From assembly GCA_003246205.1 (NCBI GenBank), contig QKBC01000003.1:35106-99105 (forward strand): a stretch of DNA of 64,000 nucleotides, given 5' to 3'. Below are positions 44,592 through 51,939 of the stretch, piece after piece (position 1 is the stretch's first letter; each line of letters starts with the position of its first letter). Below the pieces are notes generated by a model that saw nothing but the letters and a program-made list of their open reading frames with translations, was not told the DNA's origin and did not search any database. A program made the translations under genes and the position numbers. This DNA comes from Flavobacterium haoranii (GTDB taxonomy: Bacteria; Bacteroidota; Bacteroidia; Flavobacteriales; Flavobacteriaceae).

Positions 44592-46715
44592 ATGAAAAAA
44601 ATCTTTAGTCTTTTATTTTTATTTTCCCTGATTATATCTGTATCTGCGCAGAAAGTAGAACGAAATGAACAGCCGCCTGTTTTTGAAGAATGCAAAGAAG
44701 TTCCGCAAAACGAATTGGAGACTTGTTTTTATAATACAGTTCAGCAATTCGTCTATCAGAATTTGAAAGTACCGGAAAGTACTACAAAGCGAAATTTTAA
44801 AGGAAATGTTTTTGTGTTGTTTGAAGTTGATACAACAGGAACGATAAAACCGTTATATATTGATGCAGTTGATGAAGAATTAAAAAAAGCAACAGAAGAA
44901 GTTTTTCAACAATTACCTAAACCGAAACCGGCAACCTATTCAGGGAAAAAAGTATACGCAAAATATACCGTTAAAATTCCGATTCCGCTTCAGGATCCGC
45001 AGATGTATGGTGCAAATAGAGGAGAAGAAGATACGCAGGATAAAACCAATTCAAAACTGATTGACAATTCAAAAGAGTTAAAAGAATTTGAAGCAGTAGC
45101 CGAGAATTATAAAGAATTCGAAAATCCACAGTTTAAAAGTGATCTGAATATTCCGTTCACGCATTTAAATTATATGAATTTCGATGCGTTAATGAATCAG
45201 GTTGGAGCCAATAATCATACCGCAGTTAAGCCTTATTCTTATGCAGAAGTAGCCAAATATTACGATTTTGAAAAAGTCTATAAAGATTTGATGAAAGATA
45301 AGAGCACGTGGTTGGGGAGAAAATTGTGGAATGAAAATTTGGTGGCTATTCAGGGAGAAGGTTATTGGTTTACTCTTAATCCTGTAGTAGATTTTCGTTT
45401 AGGAAAAGATACGGATAGTGATTTGTCTAATACGTTTGTAAATACCCGTGGAGTTCAGGTTCAGGGAGGGTTAGGAAAACAATTGACTTTTTCAGCTTCG
45501 GTTTATGAAAGTCAGGGACGTTTTGCAGATTATTATAATGCTTATGCAGAAAGTATCAAGCCTTCCGGAGGAAATCCGGCAATTATTCCGGGAATAGGTA
45601 TTGCCAAACGATTTAAAACAGATGCCTATGATTTTCCTATGGCAGAAGCCAATATTAAATATAAACCAAGTGAATTTATAGATTTGCAATTAGGTTACGG
45701 AAGAAATTTCATAGGAGATGGTTACCGCTCTTTACTGCAAAGTGATGCTACAAGTCCTTATCCTTATTTTAAAATCAATACCACATTTTGGAAAATTAAA
45801 TATACCAATACTTATATGTGGTTAAAAGATGTTCGTCCGGATGCTACAGTTGACGGAACATATACAACTAAATATATGGCAAGCCATTATTTGAGTTATA
45901 ATGTTTCCAAACGATTGAATATCGGATTGTTTGAAAATGTAGTGTGGACCAATACAAATGATAGAGGTTTTGATATGAATTTTGTAAATCCGGTCATCTT
46001 TTATAGAGCAGTTGAATTTTCATCATCATCAAAATCCGGAAATGCTGTTTTAGGAGCAACTGCAAAATACAAATGGAATAATCAAATTAATATTTACGGA
46101 CAATTTTTATTAGACGAGTTCGCTATAAGTGATATGAAAGCGGGTAATCAGAGTTGGCGTAATAAATTTGGTTACCAAATCGGAGCAAAATACTATGACG
46201 CTTTTAAAGTGAAGAATTTAACACTTCAAATAGAATATAATCAAGTGCGTCCGTATGTATATTCACATAGTAATCCGGTTACTAATTATGCACATAATAA
46301 TATTAGCATGGGGCATCTTTGGGGAGCAAATTTTAGAGAATTGATTGGGATTGCTCGTTATTTTAAAGGAAGATGCTATGGAGAGGCTAAGCTGATCTAC
46401 GGGCAAAGAGGTTTTGATTTTAATACCACTGAAGATTCTTATAATTACGGAGGAAATATTTTCTTGAGTTATGAAGAAAATCGTCCCTATGATACAGGTG
46501 TTACGATTGCTCAAGGAAATAAAACCAATGTGATGATTGCAGATTTACAATTGGGATATATCGTAAATCCTGCGTCTAATTTAAAAGTGTTCGGAACGTT
46601 TATGTATCGTAATTTTGACCCTACGGCAGAAACAGCGTCAACTGTTAAAAGTACGACTACTTGGTTTTCAATTGGTTTAAGAAGTGATTTGTTTAATTGG
46701 TATTTTGATTATTAG
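44592..46715 (+). CDS. remB: RemB-like outer-membrane gliding protein with N-terminal TonB-C-like module
   Basis: A 707-residue protein. A signal peptide (about 1-20, ending SVSAQ) is followed directly by a TonB-C-like module (about 25-138: PPVFEECKEVPQNELETC, NFKGNVFVLFEVDTTGTIKP, KKVYAKYTVKIPIPLQ). The rest (about 190-707) looks like an outer-membrane beta-barrel with many alternating strands, GYGRNFIGDGYRS, and a C-terminal aromatic-ended strand (FSIGLRSDLFNWYFDY). The position after sprA, gcvH, a VanZ-like gene and tonB matches remB of F. johnsoniae, which is involved in gliding. The name rests on synteny and form. The gap to deoC is 19 bases. Confidence 0.8.
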   Translation: MKKIFSLLFLFSLIISVSAQKVERNEQPPVFEECKEVPQNELETCFYNTVQQFVYQNLKVPESTTKRNFKGNVFVLFEVDTTGTIKPLYIDAVDEELKKATEEVFQQLPKPKPATYSGKKVYAKYTVKIPIPLQDPQMYGANRGEEDTQDKTNSKLIDNSKELKEFEAVAENYKEFENPQFKSDLNIPFTHLNYMNFDALMNQVGANNHTAVKPYSYAEVAKYYDFEKVYKDLMKDKSTWLGRKLWNENLVAIQGEGYWFTLNPVVDFRLGKDTDSDLSNTFVNTRGVQVQGGLGKQLTFSASVYESQGRFADYYNAYAESIKPSGGNPAIIPGIGIAKRFKTDAYDFPMAEANIKYKPSEFIDLQLGYGRNFIGDGYRSLLQSDATSPYPYFKINTTFWKIKYTNTYMWLKDVRPDATVDGTYTTKYMASHYLSYNVSKRLNIGLFENVVWTNTNDRGFDMNFVNPVIFYRAVEFSSSSKSGNAVLGATAKYKWNNQINIYGQFLLDEFAISDMKAGNQSWRNKFGYQIGAKYYDAFKVKNLTLQIEYNQVRPYVYSHSNPVTNYAHNNISMGHLWGANFRELIGIARYFKGRCYGEAKLIYGQRGFDFNTTEDSYNYGGNIFLSYEENRPYDTGVTIAQGNKTNVMIADLQLGYIVNPASNLKVFGTFMYRNFDPTAETASTVKSTTTWFSIGLRSDLFNWYFDY

Positions 46716-46762
46716 AAATATTTTTAACGTTAAAAACCACGGTTAATAAAGAATCTTCTTTG

Positions 46763-46770
46763 TATCTTTG
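46763..46770 (+). promoter_or_regulatory. -7 element of the second oxidase cluster
   Basis: TATCTTTG, a full TAnnTTTG match, 31 bases before the TTG start of the heme O synthase gene. Confidence 0.6.
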
Positions 46771-46801
46771 CGCCCAAGTAAAAAAATAACAGTTTTTAAA
46801 A

Positions 46802-47704
46802 TTGAATTCCTTGAGTACTTCAGTTGCTAAGCCATCACTTTTTTCAAGCTTTGTTGCCATAACTAAAGCACGTTTAGCAATTAGTGTTGTGTTTTCTACA
46901 TTAGCAGGTTTTTTATTGGGAGTTGAAGAGTGGACAGCTGATTGTTGGTTGACTATTTTGTTATTAGCAACAGGAGGTTATTGTATGGTCGGGGCATCTA
47001 ATGTTTTTAATCAGGTAATTGAAAAAGATTTAGATGCATTGATGGATAGAACTAAGAATCGTCCGCTTCCTTCCGGAATGATATCCAAACAAACAGCACT
47101 TGTTCTAGGTTTTGCTTTGACCATAATAGGCTTGGTGATTTTGTATATTATAAATCCTAAAACAGCCATGTTCGGTGCTATATCAATCTTTATGTACGTA
47201 AGTTTGTATACGCCATTAAAAACAGTAACACCTTTGTCTGTATTTGTAGGGGCTTTTCCGGGAGCTATTCCGTTTATGTTAGGTTGGGTGGCTGCTACAG
47301 GACATTTTGGTATTGAAGCCGGAACTTTGTTTATTATTCAGTTTTTTTGGCAATTTCCTCATTTTTGGGCTATAGGCTGGTTTTTGTATGATGATTATGA
47401 AAAAGCAGGTTTTTATATGTTGCCAACAGGAAAAAGAGATAAGAAAACAGCTTTACAGACCATTTTATATACTTTTTGGATGATTACAGCTTCTGTAATT
47501 CCTGCTTTTGGATTTACCGGAAAATTACACTTATCTGTTGTTGCAGCAGTAATTGTGGCGCTTTTAGGTTTTTGGATGTTGTTTTATGCTGTTAAATTAT
47601 ATAAAGAAATGGATGCAAAAGCAGCAAGAAAATTGATGTTGGTAAGCGTTTCCTATATTTCTTTATTACAAATTATTTATGTAATCGATAAGTTTATTCG
47701 TTAA
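46802..47704 (+). CDS. ctaB: Protoheme IX farnesyltransferase (heme O synthase)
   Basis: A 300-residue membrane prenyltransferase that adds a farnesyl group to heme B to make heme O for the oxidase. The UbiA-type motif NVFNQVIEKDLDALMDRTKN plus RPLPSG gives the Mg-diphosphate aspartates, and VGAFPGAIPFMLGW is family-typical. About eight transmembrane helices are seen. The start is a TTG; the next ATG would remove the first helix. It opens the second oxidase cluster, with subunit III beginning 3 bases after its stop. Confidence 0.94.
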   Translation: MNSLSTSVAKPSLFSSFVAITKARLAISVVFSTLAGFLLGVEEWTADCWLTILLLATGGYCMVGASNVFNQVIEKDLDALMDRTKNRPLPSGMISKQTALVLGFALTIIGLVILYIINPKTAMFGAISIFMYVSLYTPLKTVTPLSVFVGAFPGAIPFMLGWVAATGHFGIEAGTLFIIQFFWQFPHFWAIGWFLYDDYEKAGFYMLPTGKRDKKTALQTILYTFWMITASVIPAFGFTGKLHLSVVAAVIVALLGFWMLFYAVKLYKEMDAKAARKLMLVSVSYISLLQIIYVIDKFIR

Positions 47705-47707
47705 AAA

Positions 47708-48295
47708 ATGGGAGTTAACAATTCATATAAAGAAAACGAAGCACAAAAAGGAAAAACCTATAAGATGCTACTCATCTTCGGAATGATTAGTATTTTGATG
47801 ATTTTTGCCGGATTAACCAGTGCTTATGTAGTGAGTAAAACAAGACCCGATTGGTTGTCTGATTTTAAATTACCAAGTGCATTTTTTGTGAGTACTGCTG
47901 TATTACTATTGAGTAGTATTACTTTTGTCGTTGCCAAAAAAGCAATCAAAAAAGATAACAGAAGCTTAACAACAATGATGCTGTGGGCTACTTTAATTTT
48001 AGGAATTTTATTTGTGGTTTTTCAGTTTAAAGGATTTAATGAAGTAATTGCAGAGGGATATTATTTTACAGGAAGCGAAAGTAACATTACAACTTCCTTT
48101 TTATATATTGTAGTGATCGTGCATTTAGGGCACTTGTTAGGCGGATTTATTTCGTTATTATATGTAATTTATAATCATTATAAACAAAAATATAATGCTA
48201 CACAAACCCTTGGGATTGAACTAAGTGCAATGTACTGGCATTTTATGGATTTTATTTGGATCTATTTGTTTTTATTTTTCTACTTTTACAAATAG
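47708..48295 (+). CDS. Cytochrome c oxidase subunit III (short form)
   Basis: A 195-residue membrane protein with five hydrophobic helices and typical subunit III patterns: ILMIFAGLTSAYVVSKTRPD near the start and a final helix YWHFMDFIWIYLFLFFYF. VIVHLGHLLGGFISLL includes the HxxH-type conserved segment. A second, longer subunit III gene follows 46 bases downstream; both types occur together in Bacteroidota. It is adjacent to ctaB. Confidence 0.9.
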   Translation: MGVNNSYKENEAQKGKTYKMLLIFGMISILMIFAGLTSAYVVSKTRPDWLSDFKLPSAFFVSTAVLLLSSITFVVAKKAIKKDNRSLTTMMLWATLILGILFVVFQFKGFNEVIAEGYYFTGSESNITTSFLYIVVIVHLGHLLGGFISLLYVIYNHYKQKYNATQTLGIELSAMYWHFMDFIWIYLFLFFYFYK

Positions 48296-48341
48296 AAAAA
48301 AAATAATAAATTTGGGAACTTTTTAACAATTTTAATTATAT

Positions 48342-49310
48342 ATGGGAGCGACAGTTACAACAAATGAACACGCTTTGTTAGACGGAGGACCAGGCCCATT
48401 AGGAGCTACCTACGGTAAGATGATGATGTGGTTTTTTATCTTATCGGATGCCTTAACGTTTTCTGGATTCCTTGCTGCATATGGTTTTTCAAGATTTAAA
48501 TTCATTGAAACTTGGCCTATAGCCGATGAAGTGTTTACACACTTCCCTTTCTTACATGGAGTAGATGCTCCTATGTATTACGTTGCATTGATGACGTTTA
48601 TCCTTATCTTTTCATCAGTTACTATGGTGTTGGCAGTTGATGCAGGACATCATTTGAAAAAGACTAAGGTTGCTATTTACATGCTTTTAACAATTGTTGG
48701 TGGTTTTATTTTCTTAGGTTCACAAGCTTGGGAATGGAAAAACTTCATTAAAGGAGAATACGGAGCCTTAGAAACAACAGGTGGTTCTGTTCTTCAATTT
48801 GTAGATAAAGAAGGTAAAAGAGTAGCTTTGGCGGATTTTGCAAAAGTTTTGCCGGAAGAAAGAGAAAGATTAACGCGCGATAAAGGTGTTTGGTTTATGG
48901 GTGAAAGCTCAATTCCTTCGTTTTCAGTAGCTGAAGTGACTGAAGGTTTCAAAGCAAATCCGGATATCTATATTCGTTCAGAGTTTACTAAAGACAAAAA
49001 GAAAATCGTTCTTTCAAGAGAAGAGTCGTTAAAGCGTATCGAAGATGCTAAATATGTAGTAGAAGGAGCTAATTTAGCTCACAATGAATACGGTCATAAA
49101 TTATTTGCAGATTTCTTCTTTTTCATTACAGGATTCCACGGATTCCACGTTTTTTCAGGTGTTATGATTAATATCATTATTTTCTTTAACGTGTTGTTGG
49201 GAACTTATGAAAGAAGAGGAAGTTACGAAATGGTTGAGAAAGTGGGATTGTACTGGCACTTTGTAGATTTAGTGTGGGTATTCGTATTTACATTCTTCTA
49301 TTTGGTTTAA
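48342..49310 (+). CDS. Cytochrome c oxidase subunit III (long form with insertion)
   Basis: A 322-residue subunit III. N-terminal helices (MMMWFFILSDALTFSGFLAA) and C-terminal helices (FITGFHGFHVFSGVMINIII, YWHFVDLVWVFVFTFFYLV) match the family. Between the third and fourth helices is a hydrophilic insertion of about 110 residues (roughly 135-245; for example VDKEGKRVALADFAKVLPEE). The insertion is the main difference from the short paralogue upstream. It is followed by subunit IV after 19 bases. Confidence 0.9.
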   Translation: MGATVTTNEHALLDGGPGPLGATYGKMMMWFFILSDALTFSGFLAAYGFSRFKFIETWPIADEVFTHFPFLHGVDAPMYYVALMTFILIFSSVTMVLAVDAGHHLKKTKVAIYMLLTIVGGFIFLGSQAWEWKNFIKGEYGALETTGGSVLQFVDKEGKRVALADFAKVLPEERERLTRDKGVWFMGESSIPSFSVAEVTEGFKANPDIYIRSEFTKDKKKIVLSREESLKRIEDAKYVVEGANLAHNEYGHKLFADFFFFITGFHGFHVFSGVMINIIIFFNVLLGTYERRGSYEMVEKVGLYWHFVDLVWVFVFTFFYLV

Positions 49311-49329
49311 TTTTAGAAAAGATATTATT

Positions 49330-49680
49330 ATGGCACACGCACACGAATCAAACACAAAAAGAATCTGGACAGTATTCGGTATATTATCAGTAATAACAAC
49401 TGTAGAAGTAGTTTTAGGTATCTTAAAACCGGAAGCACTTCATATGACTTCGTTCTTAGGAGCTAGTCCTTTAAACTGGATTTTCATCATTTTAACATTA
49501 GTGAAAGCTTATTATATTATGTGGGCATTCATGCACTTAGAAGGTGAAAAAGCAAGTTTCCGTCTGTCAATTGTAGGCCCGTTGGTATTCTTAATTTTAT
49601 ACTTGTGTTTTATCCTATTGGTAGAAGGTAATTATATATACCATGTGTATAAAACAGGTCACTTAGAATGGATATTCTAA
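49330..49680 (+). CDS. Cytochrome c oxidase subunit IV
   Basis: A 116-residue protein of the prokaryotic cytochrome oxidase subunit IV family, with three transmembrane helices (VFGILSVITTVEVVLGIL, WIFIILTLVKAYYIMWAFMH, LVFLILYLCFILLVEG). The KAYYIMWAFMHLEGE segment is characteristic. It is a small structural subunit of the oxidase encoded next to subunit III. A terminator follows. Confidence 0.92.
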   Translation: MAHAHESNTKRIWTVFGILSVITTVEVVLGILKPEALHMTSFLGASPLNWIFIILTLVKAYYIMWAFMHLEGEKASFRLSIVGPLVFLILYLCFILLVEGNYIYHVYKTGHLEWIF

Positions 49681-49700
49681 TAAATATTTACATATAGTTA

Positions 49701-49727
49701 AAATCCCGCTTTTGGCGGGATTTTTTT
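49701..49727 (+). terminator. Terminator after subunit IV
   Basis: AAATCCCGC (49701-49709), loop TTTTG, GCGGGATTT (49715-49723), then T. It separates the oxidase subunits from the assembly-type genes. Confidence 0.85.
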
Positions 49728-49729
49728 AT

Positions 49730-49737
49730 TACTTTTG
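49730..49737 (+). promoter_or_regulatory. -7 element of the assembly gene group
   Basis: TACTTTTG, a TAnnTTTG match directly after the terminator and about 55 bases before the next ATG. Confidence 0.6.
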
Positions 49738-49791
49738 CAATTAAATTATGCTTTTGATTGTTCTTTCATGGGCTAAAGAATTTAAAAATCA

Positions 49792-50499
49792 ATGAATAAA
49801 AATAAGATTATTTTAATTGCTCTTTTTGCATTGCCAATTGTAACCTATTTAATTTTTGCCTCTGCAAAACATAATTCACTTTTTTTACCCGTAATTTCTA
49901 AGGATCATCAAGATATTCCCTCTCAATGGAAAACGTTAGAAGGAAAATCCGTTACACTGCAAGATAAAATTACCATTTTGGGTTTTCCTGGAGACAATAT
50001 CATGGAAGTTAAAGGAAATCTGTTCAATTTGAATCAAAAGATTTACAACAAATATTTTGGGTTTAAAGATTTTCAAATGGTTATGGTTATGCCCAAAGGA
50101 ACAGAGAAAGATTGTCAAAAAATTCTAAGAAAATTAGAGTCTGTTACAGAAGATTTATCGGGATGGAATTTTGTATTTACAACGCCGGATTCTTTACAGC
50201 ATTATTATGATACATTTCATTTTGTAGGACAATTGGACAAAACCTACGGAACACCTGCTGTTTATATCATTGATAAAAAATTGGCACATAGAGGAAGAAC
50301 AGGGAAAAATAAAAAAGGAGAAGAAGAATTCAAAGAAAGTTATAATACAGTTTCTGCAGCAGAATTGCATAATGAAATGGGAGATGATGTAAAAATTCTA
50401 CTTCGGGAATATCGTTTGGCATTAAAGAAAAATAACAAACGCAAAGATGAATTCCGAGATAAAATAACGGAAGAAGTTGAAAAAGGAATAAACAAATAA
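49792..50499 (+). CDS. Membrane-anchored thioredoxin-fold-like protein without redox cysteines
   Basis: A 235-residue protein with one N-terminal membrane anchor (IILIALFALPIVTYLIFAS) and a soluble domain that looks like a thioredoxin fold: a first strand KITILGFPGD, a helix, a strand QMVMVMPKG, and a late loop YGTPAVYIIDKK that fits the cis-proline position. There is only one cysteine and no CxxC or CxxxC. The C-terminus is charged and helical. It ends 2 bases before the SCO gene, so a role in copper or oxidase assembly with SCO is inferred. I do not recognise a named family with certainty. Confidence 0.75.
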   Translation: MNKNKIILIALFALPIVTYLIFASAKHNSLFLPVISKDHQDIPSQWKTLEGKSVTLQDKITILGFPGDNIMEVKGNLFNLNQKIYNKYFGFKDFQMVMVMPKGTEKDCQKILRKLESVTEDLSGWNFVFTTPDSLQHYYDTFHFVGQLDKTYGTPAVYIIDKKLAHRGRTGKNKKGEEEFKESYNTVSAAELHNEMGDDVKILLREYRLALKKNNKRKDEFRDKITEEVEKGINK

Positions 50500-50501
50500 T
50501 C

Positions 50502-51131
50502 ATGAAAAATAAATCATATATAGGAATTTCATTTATTGTTTTGATCTTCGGAATTTGGACAGTAAAAGAAATCAGAGCACGTTATTTTAAACCATCTGAT
50601 TTAGTTGAAATAGGTTCGGCTCCGAGATTTGAATTGACAAATCAAGAAGGTAAAAAAATCACAGACAAAGATTATTTAGGAAAAGTATATGTGTTAGAAT
50701 TTTTCTTTTCTACTTGTCCGACCATCTGCCCGAAAATGAATCAAAATATGCTGAAAATTCAGAATGATTTTATGGACAGAAATGATTTCGGAATTGTTTC
50801 TATTACAATTAATCCGGAAAACGATACGCCTCAGGTTCTAAAGGAACACGCAGAAATTTTAGGAGCAAAGCATAAAAACTGGAATTTTTTAACCGGTGAC
50901 CAAAAATACATTTACGATTTGGCTAATAAGGGATTTAATTTATATGCTGCCGAAAATAAAAAAGCGACCGGAGGTTTTGAACATTCAGGAATGTTTGCCT
51001 TAATCGACAAAAAAGGAAATATTAGATGCAGAAAAGATCAATTCGGAAATCCAATCCTGTATTATGATGGAATAGAACCGGAAGGGATCGAAGCAATTAC
51101 TGAAGACATTAAAAAATTATTAAACGAATAA
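50502..51131 (+). CDS. SCO1/SenC-family copper chaperone
   Basis: A 209-residue membrane-anchored thioredoxin-fold protein that helps build the CuA site of cytochrome oxidase. N-terminal helix YIGISFIVLIFGIWTVKEI. The copper ligands are present: the two cysteines in FFFSTCPTICPKMNQN (C-x3-C) and the distant histidine in GGFEHSGMFALID. Family patterns PRFELTNQEGKKIT and SITINPENDTP are clear. It is located between the cysteine-poor thioredoxin-like gene and a DUF420 gene. Confidence 0.94.
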   Translation: MKNKSYIGISFIVLIFGIWTVKEIRARYFKPSDLVEIGSAPRFELTNQEGKKITDKDYLGKVYVLEFFFSTCPTICPKMNQNMLKIQNDFMDRNDFGIVSITINPENDTPQVLKEHAEILGAKHKNWNFLTGDQKYIYDLANKGFNLYAAENKKATGGFEHSGMFALIDKKGNIRCRKDQFGNPILYYDGIEPEGIEAITEDIKKLLNE

Positions 51132-51140
51132 CAGTTTGAT

Positions 51141-51680
51141 ATGAACAATACGATTGAAAAAAAATACAATAAGCTAATTATAGCTCTGTCAATTATTATT
51201 CCGTTAGCAGTTGCTATTTTATTCGGAGTGAATCTGAGAAAAATGGGGTTTGATGTAAAACCGTTAACTTTTTTACCACCGATTTATGCTTCTATCAATG
51301 GCATTACCGCTGTTGTATTGATTGTTGCCGTTTGGGCTATTAAAAATGAGAATAGAAAATTACATGAAAACTTAATGAAATTGGCTATTGCATGTTCAGT
51401 TTCGTTTTTAGTGATGTACGTCGCATATCATATGACATCTGATTCTACTAAATATGGAGGAGAAGGTATTTTGAAGTATGCCTATTTTTTTATCTTAATT
51501 TCCCATATTTTATTATCTATTGCGATTATTCCTCTAGTGTTGATCACTTACGTAAAAGCTTTAGCAGAACGATTTGATAAGCACAAAAAAATAGCAAAAA
51601 TTACTTTTCCTATCTGGTTGTACGTTGCCGTTACCGGAGTAGTAGTATATTTAATGATTTCACCATATTATGCAAACTAA
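51141..51680 (+). CDS. DUF420 membrane protein
   Basis: A 179-residue protein with five or so transmembrane helices, matching the DUF420 family (YozB/CtaM-like) found with oxidase assembly genes. Family segments: LPPIYASINGITAVVLIVAV and HENLMKLAIACSVSFLVMYV, with histidines in YHMTSD and HILLSIAII. Relatives (CtaM) are required for heme-copper oxidase maturation in some bacteria. Its last bases overlap the start of the next small gene by 11 bp. Confidence 0.88.
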   Translation: MNNTIEKKYNKLIIALSIIIPLAVAILFGVNLRKMGFDVKPLTFLPPIYASINGITAVVLIVAVWAIKNENRKLHENLMKLAIACSVSFLVMYVAYHMTSDSTKYGGEGILKYAYFFILISHILLSIAIIPLVLITYVKALAERFDKHKKIAKITFPIWLYVAVTGVVVYLMISPYYAN

Positions 51681-51939
51681 AGGAAATAAAATTTTAAAAA
51701 GATACTTGACAAAAAGGAGTAAGCTCGTATTCTTTCTTCTTTTCTCTTTTTTCTTTTCTCTTGCTTCCTATTCACAATGTGCGATGTGTAGAGCGGCTTT
51801 AGAAAGCGAAGAAGGCGGAGTGAAAGCAGAAGGGATCAATGACGGAATAGTTTATTTAATGATTATTCCGTATGTATTAGTCGCTGCAGCAGGTTATGCT
51901 ATCTACAAAATAAAATACGGTAAAAAAGAAGAGAATTAA
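51670..51939 (+). CDS. Small exported membrane protein with CxxC
   Basis: An 89-residue protein. An N-terminal signal or membrane segment (KLVFFLLFSFFFSLASYS) is followed directly by QCAMCRAALESEEGG, an exported CxxC pair, then a membrane helix (GIVYLMIIPYVLVAAAGYAI) and a basic end (YKIKYGKKEEN). No named family is recognised. Its start overlaps the DUF420 gene and it closes the group with SCO, so it may bind copper or act as a thiol partner in oxidase assembly; this is inference. Its stop overlaps tail to tail by 4 bp with the DUF4403 gene. Confidence 0.8.
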   Translation: MQTKGNKILKRYLTKRSKLVFFLLFSFFFSLASYSQCAMCRAALESEEGGVKAEGINDGIVYLMIIPYVLVAAAGYAIYKIKYGKKEEN

